DNA from: Isoetes taiwanensis
Lineage: Eukaryota > Streptophyta > Lycopodiopsida > Isoetales > Isoetaceae
Reading direction: 5' to 3'
Length of the DNA stretch: 64,000 bases
NCBI GenBank assembly: GCA_021234155.1
Contig: JAJEKV010000065.1
Coordinates: 2,044,076-2,108,075 of the forward strand
The notes under the pieces were generated by a model. The model saw only the letters and a list, made by a program, of their open reading frames with translations, had not been told where the DNA came from and ran no database searches. This document shows, one piece after another, positions 33,717 through 47,000 of the stretch (position 1 is its first letter; each line of letters opens with the position of its first letter). The position numbers and the translations under genes are program-made.

Positions 33717-36700
33717 CGGCTTGAACTAGTCTAAACTAGCACAAACATCAGCATTGATCAATCCCTTTGCTGTCTTATCTGGCCATACGAGAACAATTAA
33801 GTCCGGATGGTACCATCATTTCTTGGTATACAGTTTCTAATGCCATCAGCAATAGCCACAATTCCAAAGCAATAGCCACAATTCCAAAGCACGAGTACCA
33901 AATCAACCATATAACTTATGGTCAATGTCATGTATATCCAAAAATATCACTTAGTCTAAGAGGAAATGAAGCCAATTCACACTATTAAACCATTTAATAC
34001 ATTAAATCATTTAGCCCATTTAAAGCCAGTTATCCATTAGAGGACCGTTAAAGGACCATGTAGGACAAATGTGTATTCTTGTTCTACCAATATACCATCA
34101 TACCATGTATTTTATTTGGAATCAGTAAATAAGATACAAGCTAGACCATAAGCTTACAGATTAAGAAATAAGATCCCAAGCAAGGGAATGGCTGCCATTA
34201 TCCGTATTCTACGCTTTTACATTAGGAAAAGGCCACATATTCAGAATATAAGAATTAGAGACATGCAAGATTAGAGACAAATAGCCGTTTCGAGAATTTC
34301 AGATTTGTATTTACTGTTTCAGTGCATGAGCATTTACACCCCAAGTAATAATTGTTGTATACTTATGCCAAAATATGGCATACAAATTCAGAAGTACTTT
34401 AGTTCAAAACTAGAGTTACAAGTAGAAAAGCTAAACTGTTATAAAGTGCAGATACAACAGAAAATGAGCTTACAAAATGGTCATTGTTCGTCCATGGCAT
34501 GGACCATCAAAAGCACTTGTAATAACTCGAAAACAATTAATTTGAAACTAAATACCTTGGCCGGATGTTAAAGCGTAAAAATGCATCATGTAAACATGTC
34601 TCAACTTCCAGTTTGAGCACTATATTCCATTTTTTTGTTCCATTCTACCGCCACATTTTCTCTTTGATTCTGGCACCTTCCATTGCCACATTCCATACTC
34701 ACCTAAGACATACTGGACAAAAGGAGAACATTAAGAAGAGAAGCACGTACCTGCAACCAATCAATACATCATTAGCCTGATAAGGTAAAGATGCAAGGGC
34801 CAAAAGGTACCTTAGGCTTCTCGGTTGTCAACCGATCACCTAATGTAGACCTTTTGCCCATAGACAAAGTGAGCAACGTGAAAGTAAACTAGATAATCAA
34901 GACAAATACATTCATATCAGAAATAACTCTCTTAAAAATGACCATTCTACGATGGATGAAAAAGTTTTTACTGCTTTAATAAAAGCTCAGATGCATTTTC
35001 CTGATCAAAACTTTATGTTGAAGTCATACAGAGACCACAACTATTAGCTTTCCTTTGTATTCACATATTAATAAGTAATATCTTGCTCTTATCTAAGTAA
35101 ACAGTGAATAACAGTATGGCTATAAACTGCATAAGAACAGTAAACTTAAGCATTTTCGTGCCATTAGGAATTTATAAGGACATATGCTTGACTAAGTGTA
35201 GTCAAATAGAACTGCCATAGCATAATCCTTCATAAGATTACAATAAAGGTTACAGCCATAGAAGAGTCACTCTAGTTATCCAGCATGCATTCCACTCTAT
35301 ACTAAGCTGCATTACTTAAGAATAAGTCCTTCAACAAAAAAACAAAAAGAATATGTCCTGCAAGGTTAAGGAACTTAGATACTTCTTGCTTCATTAACAA
35401 CTGTATAATAGCAATATGATGTTTCAAAAAATTAGCATAATATAATGGATAAACACACAAACCCTGCTGTACAGCACTTGGCATAAGAATGTTAAAGGCA
35501 AATAATTATGCCATGTATTGCTTATAACCAGGCTGCCACCGTATGAAATAAGCTGGCCAAATGCACAGTACTTATTGTGTTAGAATAGAGCAGGACCTAT
35601 GAAGGAAAATAGGGGACAATCCATTTAAACGGATTTTTGATAAGCAGCCACCAAGTCTATAAATCCTGAGTGATTATAAATGCAGCATATCATAAGCAAT
35701 TATGTCCAGGAGATTCGTTGCACCATACCATTGGCCAGTAAAACATCAAAGGGCATAGGTATCTCTAAATAATACCAGCATGAATTCCCTCTCGAAGAAT
35801 GTGCCTAAATTTCGTCAAAAGCCTCTTAGCCATACTTGCTCTTGTTCATAGACAGATTTTAGCTACCAAAATGTAAAACTTCACATTTTTAAAGGGCACA
35901 TCACAAGCATACCTGGTTAATCTCATTGTCAGATTCATGTTCGTCCATGTTTATTGGGAACCACTCCCATAAAACTGTCTATGGGAACCTGGAAACCTCC
36001 TATTTTGTGGCTGGCCACCATAGCCCTGTTTGCCTCTTTTGCTAAAGTCCTCCATAATGCTACATCCTTCTCAAGATCAAATCCCTGTAGATAGAATGCG
36101 ATTTGCCAGTCTAGCAATGCCGAACTGTATCAGACAAGGGAAATTCGTCCTTCAAAATTAGGACCCAAGTTTCCATGTCTTTAAAGCCCAGGAAAATGGG
36201 TCAAAGCTCTCCGAAAACTTTCTTGCAAAAATAGATTACTCTGCCCATATTTAGCATGCTGCCTAATCTGTAAGCAAGGCCAAATTCCTATCAGAGGCAA
36301 AACAACCCATGGACTTTTGCCCGGAAAAGCTAGGGCAGTTCTTCAATAACAGAGTCGGATAAGAAAATTTTGCCATGGGGATCTACCCAGCCGAGACCAT
36401 GGTATTTTTGCGGGGAAAGGGAAAAAATCTTTCTTTGGATATGGTACGCTAAGATATTCTTGAGCTTAGCCAAAAAGGTTAGAATATTCTGTGTGCTGGA
36501 CCTCATCTCAGCCCCCTTTCATAAATACAAAACTTCAAGCAATTTTGGGATACATATAACCAAGGCAATACAAGACCCCAATTTGGTTCAAAGGTATATA
36601 CCTCTAAGAAAAGCTTTACACTTAAGCATTTATAAATTAAAAAAAAAAATGCATAACAAGATTGTACCTTTTGTGAAACCTTTTATTTCAACAAAGAGTC

Positions 36701-39700
36701 ATACTCATAAAAAAAAAAAAACAAGGTGCTACGCACGGAGGGTTGCCCTCCGTGACCCGAGAGTGAAATGGCTTAAATCACACTTCAAAGTCATGTTTTC
36801 GAGCATATACTGACATATACTTGGAATATGCCACAAACCCACATGGATGAGGGTTTTCCCCTTAGGGGCAACCCAAAAAACTGGACTCAAACATATCAGT
36901 GGAATGCTATTTCCATGCCCAATTCATAAGGCAAGGCATTCAAATACGCTATTAACTCACAAATTGAATGTTGCAAATAGGAAAAAGAAACACAATCCAT
37001 TGGTTCCATTCAAACCTTGAACATATCGAAAGATGAGAAGCAAGAATGATGATTTCGTCGGTGTTTTAGTTTTCTTTATCGGGGCTCAACACATGCACGC
37101 ACTGTAGCCCGGTTCTCCAAGATTCAAGGAGTTCGATTTTTTATTGCTATTTTTGTTTTCTAAATTTGAAATTGCCTCCAAAATTTTCAACCACCTTTAT
37201 TGATTTTAGTACTAAATTGGGGGACAAAAGGGACATCGAAAATGAGACACCCCAGTGTGCAGACATTTGTTTGGTTCTAAAACTACAAGGTTGAATCCAT
37301 TATTAATGTTCGACATTTTATGGTAGAGTATATCTCTCAATTTTGAATGGCGTGGGAAGACGATCTTGAATATGTGGGATCTGAACCCATATTATGCCCA
37401 AAATCTAAGCATTCCAAAGTGTAATTATATGGGCTAAGAGATAGCCATGAAGCAACCACCATCCATGAGTATTCATGTTCACAATGAATATATTACATCC
37501 AAGAGGCCCTTACAATCTATAAGGTACTCTAATTATTAGCCAGATAACTTTATTTATACTTACTCCATATATCATAACCATCATAACTGTATTTAAAGGC
37601 ACCGATTTAAATAAAGTGTTTAAAATAATCCCAGCTATGTAAAACTGCCTTCTTAATGAATGACCCATAATCATTTTCTTTGCCAAGGCTTGTATCATGA
37701 ATCTATGTTTTTGTTTCTAGCATTTTCTTCAAGCCAATGTGGTTGTTTAGAACTTGGCGATATCAAACATATGGCAAAGAAATCGTAATCACGTTGCTTG
37801 CCTAGGAGTAACAATTTACTTCTTATATTCTATGATATAACAATAACCTTAGCTACAAGGCTTTTCTAAAATACTACAAACCACGGAAAGAAATGCCATT
37901 ATATCCTATACGTCTTGTTTAAGGAGCCGCACCACACTTTGGAGCACATGTTCATGCAATGTGATCTGTTTGAAGAAGAGTTAAACAACACACGCAATTC
38001 AAAATCATCTACTTGTACTAAACCATTAATTGTTGCAGGTTGGCTAGTTTGAAGGCTGATTTGCTTCAAAACGCACTCCAACTCTTTATAGTTGCATTCA
38101 TTATGTTTTATGGCCCTCCCTTTCACTAGCTTAAAATCTATCCATTCATACTGTTTATCTTTATCATCTGCTCCCACTCTGCATGGTGCATCAGAGTTTA
38201 TATGCCCAGTCACACATAAATTGCCACAGTCCTTATATTGTCGTTGTTTTAGACCTGATGTAGCAGAGATTTTATAACCCCTTGTATATTTTTTTGCACT
38301 TAACACAACAGTTGCAGATAATAGTCTAGAACCTGACTTACTTTGGCTTAGATCATTGTCCTATTTCCACTTCTAGAAGCCCATGAGGTAGGTTGCCAAT
38401 GTGACAAGGAAAAGACTGGATTCTTGGTCTGAACATATAGCGATGCCGATGTGGAGAATTTATTGCTATCAATGATGGCTATGCTCAATACATTGATGTT
38501 TTCTCTGGTCTAGCATATCCAAATGTTCAAAAATATGCTTCAATACCGAATTTGGGGCAACATAAAATGCTGGCAATACCTAAAACAAAAGGAGATATAT
38601 ACTTACCATACCATCGGCTTTGGCAGGTTTTGGGAGATCTAAGATCACGACCAGGTATTAACCTGTAACCTCAACATACAAAAACACCCAGCTTCTCAAA
38701 GTTCTTTTCCTCAGCCTATATACCTCAGCATACAAAAACACCCAGCTCTCTCAAAGTTCTTTTCCTCAGCCTATATACGTTTAACACTTCATGTTTCATG
38801 CCTTGGAAGAGCATTCAGTGCATATGATGCAATCATAAGTGCAATGGAATGCGATAAAATACTAGGCTACAATATACAATACCTGTAAAGATCTCAACTT
38901 CCATTTTTTCCAGCCAAGAGCTTGAAAACAATCGAAGGCACAGATCTCCATCTCAAAATCACACCAAAACTCTTGTTGCCAGAAGTCGGCACAAGCCAAA
39001 CACTATATAGAACAATAATAAGAAGAGCCCTGATAAGTCATCATCTTCATGGAGTGGATTTTGTCTTAATGGGTTCAGTACACGAAAGCAAAAAAGAAGA
39101 TTTTTGCCATGTGCCTCCCCATCCCGGGGATCTCCGGAAGACCATGCGAAGTGGAATTTTCTTTACTTTCTAATTTTTCTAACTGTAGATGCGAAATTAG
39201 ACAGATCTAACAGCATGGAATCAATTTGACCTATATGAACTATTTGTTCCAACAAAAAAACAGATTAGCCTTGATTTACCTATTTCTCAGTGGACTGCAG
39301 ATAAGAAGCAGAATTTTAATGACCACATAGCATTGAAAGACCAGCGCACCGCTATGACATTTCTCCACAAACATTTTTTCACATTAAACCGCCGAATCAA
39401 ATTTTTAGAACTTGCTTTTGTAAAATAACCAAGCCAAATTGCACTATACATTTGCTACATTGTAGGAAGCAGATACGAAGATTGCTTTCGTAAGTAGCAT
39501 GGCAGTTTCTGTCTATAGATGGATATTATGACCTGCCAACATGAACCACTAATACCTTCTCAATGCAGTGCTACTTTGACGCTCATTAAGTGTTTCATGT
39601 ACTGGTGAAGATGTTTCATGTACTGGTGAGGATGCTCCAATGACTTATTGATATCTTGCCGCATCAAGTATCTTAGGCACTCAATATCTTTTTCATCTTA

Positions 39701-40856
39701 ATGAACCAGCAAGCTTTGCCCATCACAATCAGCGTTCAAAGAAAGAGCAGCACGCCTCCATAATAATCAGAGAAACTATAAAAATCCGATTCTATATAGG
39801 GCTTACTCTTCATGCCGCATTGCATGTTGTACTAAATAGTAAAGAAGTGCGGTATGCAGCCCAACCTAAAAGCCACCCCAGTTCCCTTCACCTTCGAAGT
39901 CTCAAAACACATACATAGATACACAACTTATATAGTGGTAAAGACAGACATGGTTGCAATCTTCACTCTCTTTACTAACCCAATCAGATTTCTAACATTT
40001 CAACTACAAAGTTCCTGCTACTATACATCTCAACCAGAGCAATCACAGCATTACTACATTTTTATTATGCTTTAATAGATTGCTTTTTGATCCAGAGGCA
40101 ATGGGCTGCATTAGCCAGTTGGGATATGGATGGAGTTCCTGAATGCAACTCAAAACCAGAATCAATTCATCAAAAGGATTAATTGGCCACACAGAATTCA
40201 CGGCAAATAAAGGAAATGAGAAGCTAGCAAAGCAGAGCTAGCTGCAATAAAATAGGGACATATACATACCTAATCAGAGAAAGTAAACATATGACAATAT
40301 ATGCTTATTTTATTACCTAAGAAAATGGTAGTGTAATAGATTGCCGCATTGGCACATCCCTGTCATATTTCATGCATCTATATTTCCCCTCTTTTTCCTG
40401 CAATATTGGTCCTCAAAAACGTTGGCAGCAAGAATCTGAGAATGCTACTGTTTTAGATAGAAGCAATCTGCCAACATGACAAGTAGGAAGGGAAAACTGC
40501 CTACTGTAACAGAACAAATACGTGGACTTTGCCCAATGCCGATGGTATCTAAATGATATTTAAGGTTCCCTTGCCCTGATGTTTTGTTTTGAAGAAGAAA
40601 TAGTACACCTGAACAGCAATAAAGCATCAACCTACCAAACACATGGTCAATGAAATCTTAAACACCATTGGCATGCCACAAATTACTTACTGAACTTTCA
40701 AGTTGAACATTTAACCAAGCATAGGAGTAACGTTGAAACAATACAAAACACCCTTTGCCAATTTGTACTCTCGCTCAAGAGACAAGATTCACATACCCTC
40801 GAGGAGAATAAAATAATGTCATATGTAATTATTAGGCCGATTCAAAATTCTCAATA
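33717..40856. other. 7.1 kb without a recognised gene
   Basis: AT-rich DNA of even composition, lacking the mobile-element signatures seen elsewhere. It lies downstream of the DUF155 exon on the minus strand and could include its 3' UTR or be intergenic. Minus-strand frames at 35935-36117 and 37899-38306 (135 codons, Cys-containing) have no recognised domain. Small duplications: a 21-bp pair at about 33850-33892 (CAATAGCCACAATTCCAAAG), a pair of about 60 bp at 38671-38779 (AAAACACCCAGC...CTCAGCCTATATAC) and a 22-bp pair at 39590-39640 (GTTTCATGTACTGGTGARGA). An oligo(A) stretch and a GGAGGGTTGCCCTCC palindrome lie at 36708-36750. Confidence 0.45.
36800..36885. repeat. Dispersed hairpin repeat, copy 1 of 2
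   Basis: CATATAC..., CCCACATGGATGAGGG, then GGGTTTTCCCCTTAGGGGCAACCC and an A run. The same order occurs at 42368-42465. The GGGTT(T/G)(G/T)CCCC...GGGGCAACCC part is an inverted repeat. Probably the 3' end of a small element. Confidence 0.65.
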
Positions 40857-42001
40857 TTACAGAGCTCCTGTGCCACGTAAAATATCATAAACACTGACAC
40901 ATATTTCACCTGTAATAAGAAAAATAATTATCCACTCCAAAGTGTCTGACTTCCTGTTTTGTAGGATATCTAGAAAGAATGTAACATTATGCTGTATTAT
41001 TCCAGTCTTGAACTCAAGGCTTTCAAATCGGTCCTCAAGTTCAAAGTCATCGCGCATGTATTCCCATATTTGATCATAGTTTGCATTCTGCCAAGCAACA
41101 TCGGACCTTTCAAGCAAACCAATACGAAGAATAGTATCTACAATTGCAGTATTTACAGTTGCCACAAGCTTAAACAGTTCTTTCCTTTTCAAGCTAAAGG
41201 TACCTGTAATTTCCATTTCATGATTCAGGTCGTTAAAGGTTTTCAGCAACCCATCAATATGTATCGTATAATGATCCAGCGCAATACTTTGACTCAGCAC
41301 AAGTGAGATGATACGAATACCATCCGTATCTAGCCTCTTCACCATTATCCTGTCATGACCAGCCTGACTCCATTTATCCAGTGTTGGCCTTATCAAAACG
41401 GCATAATTCTCTCTTCGTGATTCTTTAAGAATGTCTTTGCAATATTGTTTCACAACATTCAACTTCTCTTCCACATTGGGAGCATGAGTCGAAGAATCAC
41501 AATTGAATAAGACAACTGTTCCATACTGAAAAACTACCATGTACCTTTTGTCATTCGATGACTTAGGATCCTCGTCAACTGGAGCATTCTTTTCCTTGAC
41601 ATTCTTAGCTTCTATTGTATTATCCTTCCAATTTATTACGATGTGATTGCGATGGAAGGCAACATTTAGAGATGATTTCTGTGAAAGTGCTTTGAGATCT
41701 ACACCTCTTGCTATATAGAAAGCGTCAACAGGTACCTGTACTTCTGAGGGTTCAGGAAAATCGACCTCATCTTCCTCATACCTCCGGAAATGACCTTCAT
41801 CAGAAAATTCATATTCCTCTTCAACTAATGGAGGTTCCTGAACTGCAGATCTTGCACCAAAAGATCTCTGAGTCAAATAACTAGCTGCACCCAAGATGTG
41901 GCAGCGACTGTCAAGTCCACTTGAGTCAAGCTTTAATTTTGTATTAATGGCCAAACCCACTGGTGTTTTAGATGACCCAGAAACGTAGCAGCCACCAAGA
42001 C
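40857..42001 (-). CDS. DUF155 / RMND1-Sif2 family protein, RETARDED ROOT GROWTH type (large last exon)
   Basis: The open frame ends with TAA at 40857-40859 and stays open upstream to a likely 3' splice site (T-rich tract and CTAG) at about 42002. The visible exon encodes about 380 residues starting LGGCYVSGSSKTPVG, so the true start lies in an unseen upstream exon; the GTG at 41960 is not a start. A poorly conserved, acidic N-terminal part (VEEEYEFSDEGHFRRYEED) precedes the DUF155 domain: VPVDAFYIARGVDLK, RYMVVFQYGTVVLFN, IALDHYTIHIDGLL, TGTFSLKRKELFKLV, LLERSDVAWQ, then YDQIWEYMRDDFELEDRFE. A C-terminal hydrophobic helix follows LQNRKSDTLEWIIIFLI. Family members act in mitochondria, in translation or membrane anchoring. 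No frameshift is seen. I cannot exclude an intron-poor retrocopy. Confidence 0.85.
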
Positions 42002-42367
42002 CTAGAATTGGAAAAATTTAAACACATTCCCTTCAGTAATACAGACAGCATAGGTTGAGTGGCCGGGGAGCGGAACCTTGGGAGACAGCAAATTTCCAAG
42101 CTTTCCACCATTTAAAGAAATAAAACGACTAAATGAACTTACCACCCGTTGTTTATTCACTACCATAAGTCGAGCGGCTTAAAACACAAAATGGAGTTCA
42201 GCCCGCCGCAGACGGATCTTCTGCCCAACAAAAGCTTCAAGCAGGGGGAACACAAACCCTGAACTGGCTACGTCATCTACCAGAAGGGTCGACCTGCCCC
42301 ATAGCCACGCCTACGAAGGAATGGGGCTGGATGACCGAGAGTTTACAGGCAGCCAGTTTGGAGCAGT
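42002..42367 (-). other. Possible upstream intron/leader of the DUF155 gene
   Basis: On the minus strand a GTAAGT donor lies at about 42143, about 140 bases before the acceptor at 42002, so a short intron is possible. The sequence before the donor (GTGAATAAACAACGGGTG) does not join in a consistent frame with the exon from the nearest ATG, so exon 1 is not assigned. Confidence 0.3.
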
Positions 42368-42465
42368 CACCAGCATATGCTAGGCATATGCCGGCATATA
42401 CCTGGATATGCCCACATACCCACATAAACGAGGGTTTGCCCCCCTAGGGGCAACCCAAAAAAAGA
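42368..42465. repeat. Dispersed hairpin repeat, copy 2 of 2
   Basis: CAGCATATGC..., CCCACATAAACGAGGG, then GGGTTTGCCCC and GGGGCAACCC arms and a run of A. It matches 36800-36885 in order and orientation. Confidence 0.7.
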
Positions 42466-42494
42466 GGACAGAGATAGAGAGAAAGATCACCATA

Positions 42495-42575
42495 TTTGCA
42501 ATAGAATAGAATAGAATAGATTTTTAGCGTCCACGGAGACCGATGGATTTTTAGACGGATTTTTAGCGTCCTCGA
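42495..42575 (-). repeat. Remnant LINE 3' tail (copies 1-3 family)
   Basis: AATAGAATAGAATAGAATAG followed by TTTTTAGCGTCCACGGAGAC is the reverse complement of the GTGGACG...(TATTC)n end seen at 20.2 kb. GATTTTTAGCGTCC occurs twice, so the end was duplicated. No upstream LINE coding region remains. Confidence 0.7.
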
Positions 42576-43102
42576 ATGAAAAGGGCTTTTGAAAAAAGGA
42601 TGTTTATACCTTTTTGTGAAACCTTTATAGATATCTTAGCAAGTCCTCATAAGATTGTGCATGAACCCATGGACCCATTAGAGGAGATTACTAGTTTGCT
42701 AGACGGGGTATTCTCATTGGTAGAAATTACCTTTTCTAGTAGTTTGCCAGATGGCTTTTCTCAAGGAGTCGTCATGGGCTTGTATATTTTACTATAAAAG
42801 TGTCGTAGTTCTAATTGTTCGAATTAGTACATAGTTATTAGAATATATATATATCAGGATTCCTTTACATAGAAGATAATCAGGTAACAATCAAACTTCT
42901 CGCGTTCCATTTACAAGAAGGATGTAGTTCATTCCATGATCAGATCAAGTCTACATGCTTATTTGAAGTAAGAGAGTACTGTGGATTCTTATATCGTAAA
43001 GATTTTAAGCATAGGGCGAGAGCAGTGCTTAGAAATCGCTCACTCAATGAAGTAAAGAATCCTACTTAATCACCTTAGTACAATGACAGCAACAAAGGAT
43101 TA

Positions 43103-43975
43103 AAGTTCTTCATATCTTGGATGGAAAACTAGACTCAAATTGGAAACAGACCACTTATTAAATTGCAAGAGCAAGCATTAAAAGAAAGAACTTGGTGCTC
43201 TTGCAATCTTTGATAAAATTACAGAAAATATTGTGATTTCATGGACATCAATTATATTAGCATATGTCGTCCAACATGAATTTAGCAAGTAAATATTCGA
43301 TGCCATAATTAACATGTATCCTAAATGTGGATCTCTTGTTGATGCACATCGGATGCTTACAAGGCCTTTAAAAGGTATTGACCTTGTTGAGATTGAGTTG
43401 CACCCTAATTTTGATCTGGAACAAAACTTAGAGGTGGTTCGAGTCTGCCAATCCGCTCAGACAGATTGATATTCCTTGACAAACACATACAGATCACATA
43501 CAGATCCAAGTTCTTCATATCTTGGATGGAAAACTAGACTCAAATTGGAAACAGATCACTAGAGCAAGCATTAAAAGAAAGAACTTGGTGCTCATGCAAT
43601 CTTTGATAAAATTACAGAAAATATTGTGATTTCATGGACATCAATTATATTAGCATATGTCGTCCAGCATGAATTTAGCAAGTAAATATTCGATGCCATA
43701 ATTAACATGTATCCTAAATGTGGATCTCTTGCTGATGCACATCGGATGCTTACAATTTGATAAATAGAGACATTTTTAGTACTTCGTGCTGCTGGATATT
43801 TCTAATTCAAAGACTACTTTGAAAGAAGCTAATGGAACTGTCTTTAAAAGGTATTGACCTTGTTGAGATTGAGTTGCACCCTGATTTTGATCTGGAACAA
43901 AACTTAGAGGTGGTTCGAGTCTGTCAATCCGCTCAGACAGATTGATATTCCTTGACAAACACATACAGATCACAA
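43103..43975 (+). pseudogene. PPR-protein fragment, tandemly duplicated
   Basis: Two near-identical blocks (43103-43507 and 43509-43975). Each contains a PLS-type pentatricopeptide stretch: AIFDKITENIVISWTSII with LAYVVQHEF, then after a stop IINMYPKCGSL and DAHRML. PPR proteins bind organellar RNA. Each copy has an in-frame TAA after EFSK and lacks the rest of the gene. Copy 1 lacks about 97 bp near its end and copy 2 lacks about 14 bp near its start; otherwise the blocks differ at only a few positions, so the duplication is recent. The upstream frame at 42576-42797 is not recognised. Confidence 0.75.
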
Positions 43976-44074
43976 TATTAACCTACTTCAGATCTTTATG
44001 AAATGTCAAGTTTGAAGAAATTATTCATATCTTTACAAAGGGGAGTAGTCTTGCCCTAATGAAAAATGTCAAGA

Positions 44075-47000
44075 AAGCTAATTGAGCAAAAAGGACAAAT
44101 CTAGTGCGCGTAAAGTTGTGCGTTACTTCCCTGTCATACCTCGACTATTAAAATAGTATGAATGCTCATCAATGGCGAGACACATGACATGGCATGCTAA
44201 CAATGTAAGCACAGATGACATTTATAGGTATGTCTCCGATTCATCAGCATGGCACCACATCAGCAACATATGGTCTGACTTTGTTGAAGACCCCCCCAAC
44301 ATCAGGTTTGGTTTGGCATTTGATGGCATAAGCCCGTTTAGTGAAATGAGATCTAACTGGAGTATTTGGCCTGTTATGTTGGTCAATTACAATATTGAAC
44401 CATGGCTAGCCACAAAGCCACATTTTATTATGTTGATATTTTTTATTCCTGGACCACAACAAGTACCTTCTTCAAAGATAGACGTGTACATGAGTCTTAT
44501 TGTGGAAGAGTTCCATAAGCTTTGGGAAGGAGTAAAAGCATTTGTTTTCAGCAAACCGACTTTGGAGGGAAATTTACCTTGCATTCAATGATCATGTGGA
44601 CTATACATGACTTTCTTGCATATGGTTTGTTGGCAGGGTGTGTAACCCATGGATATTAAGCATGTCCCCTCTGTGGACTTCATATTCATGTTCGCAAGTC
44701 TAGCAGTCTTAGGAGATTTGTTTATGCAGGCCATCGCCGATATCTCCATTTTGATTATAATTTTTTTAAAAATGAAAGCATTTGATAGAAAAATTGAAGT
44801 TGCTACAACTCCAAATCTTGTGACGTCTACTGGTATACAAAACTGGATATGGAAAAGGACGAATGGGATAGAAAGGTACGAACTTCTTTATTGGGAGGTA
44901 TGTCGTGCTTGTGTATGTACTTAGTAACTTATATCTTTACGTGTATTGTCTTATTTCCTATTACATGTTATAGGATTTTCTTATTCGAAACACACTAGAT
45001 GCGATGCACGTGAAGAAAAATGTTGCAAAAAAAATCGTTAAGACAATACTTGGAGATGTTGACAAGGACAATGAAAACGTACGAGAAGACATGAGAGAGA
45101 CTGGAATTCCAGAGTCCATTTGGCCTCAATTACAAAATAGTAAAGTGATTTTACCTCATGCTCCATATGTCCTTACAAAAGAAGAAAAAAGAGCTTTCTT
45201 TGTTGTTATGCAAAGTGTGAAACCTCCAACAATATTGTCCTCTAACTTCAAAAAGTGTATTGCAAATGGAAAGCTCAAATCGATGAAATCACATGATTAC
45301 AATATTCTTCTTCAGCAGTTCCTTCCTTTGGCTATACATGGCTGTCTAGGAGAAGGAGAAAGAATGTCAATACTAAGACTTTGCTTTGTTTATTGCAAAT
45401 TACTGCAAAAGAGATTCATTTAAGTGAGATGGATAACTTGAAGAGGGAAGCTGTGAATGTGGTATGCTTGCTTGAGAAGCATTTTCCACCATCTTTTCTC
45501 ACGATCATGACGCATCTCATCACACATCTAGTAGAAGAGCTAGCTATTTGTGGGCCTGTGACTACACAATGGATGTATCCCATTGAAAGATTCTTAAAAC
45601 ATCTCAAAAAATATGTTCGCAACATGGCATATCCAGCGGGATCCATTGTTGAAGGATACATAAGTAACAAAGCAATGACTTTAACTACCACGAAGGAGGA
45701 TATAAATCTTGAATTTTTAGGTGAATGTGATGGTGTTTTGGAGCGTAACACATCTGAGGTTTTGGAGGGTATAGGTACTTTGATAAAGTTGGATTTATCA
45801 TTGCAACAACAAGCACATGAATGCATTCTAGCAAATTCAATCATCATTAATACACGAAGATTGTAAGTACTTTAGTCTTATAATTTAGATTTTGATGTGC
45901 TTTAATGTGGAAAGTTAACTTTCAATTTGTTTATAATAGAAAATATGAACAATCACAACATGGTATCTTGTCTGGGCGCAAGCGACCACGGGAGCAAGTT
46001 ATGAACTTTTCAGAGTGGCTTAAAATTGAAGTCCAGTGTATGGTTCAGAATAAGAAGCAGGTAGATCCATTGTTGCTTGATCTAAAAAAATGTCGTTAGC
46101 GCCCAGGGCGCTGTTCTTGGCCGGCTAGGGAGCAGCCGCCCTCCCTTCTGCCCGATCAACACAGCGGTGGTTCCTGAAGAACATTTGTGGCTTTTGTGGC
46201 TAGTGTATTGATGGATCTGCTCTCCAAGAATTGGGGAAAAAATCTGGAGGGACTCATGGCATCTTTTCGGTGGGTTTCTTGCAAAGATATATCCTCTAAT
46301 GAGGATTTGTTCTTTCTTTGTAAGGAAATCTATTCTAGGGCGCTTGGTTCGGTTTGTGGATGCAACCATGATCCGCACCATTCGGGTTTCCGTGAGTTGT
46401 GGTCGGTTTCACGCTGACGGATCTTTTGGAGCAGGAGCATTTGGCTCGTGAGCGGTGGGTTGCCCGGCAGCCCAAATGATTCCCCGACCGCAAAACCTCA
46501 AGCGGCCGTAAGTCGACCCAAGTTATGCAGACAGACGCAAAACAAAATCATCTTGCGCCCTTACTAGCTCCTTATCGCTTCAAAGTCTTTGATAAAGACT
46601 TGCCAAAAGAGTAGATCCATTAGGATGCCGACCCATAAGGCGAAGAACAGCTTCAAGATTAGGTAAAGGTGTTTCTTTGAGTCTTTCATCGAGGACAACA
46701 AATTTCATTCTTTTGAAAGAATAAGTCTATTGCCCTTCCCTTTTCTGCTTTTTCTTGCTAGCAGGAAGAACCGTGTTTCTACATTTGATGTATCGTGAAG
46801 ATTCTTCTCTCAAAGGAATTGCAAGGTCCGGACACTTAATTTATGCCGGAGTGGTTCGTAAAAACAAAGTTATTGGCAAATACTTGGAATCTCTTAGTAC
46901 TTTATTTGCTTTTTTCAATTATCGCTATGATTGAAGAAGCCATTCAAGCTCAAGCTTGAAGATAATTTGCGCCGGATGCCAAATTTTTCTTTTTAATACC

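Noticed and set aside
42139-42152. CACTACCATAAGTC as a CACTA left end for the tnp2 gene
   Set aside because: No subterminal repeats follow and it does not match the right-end TIR CACTACTACAAAAA.
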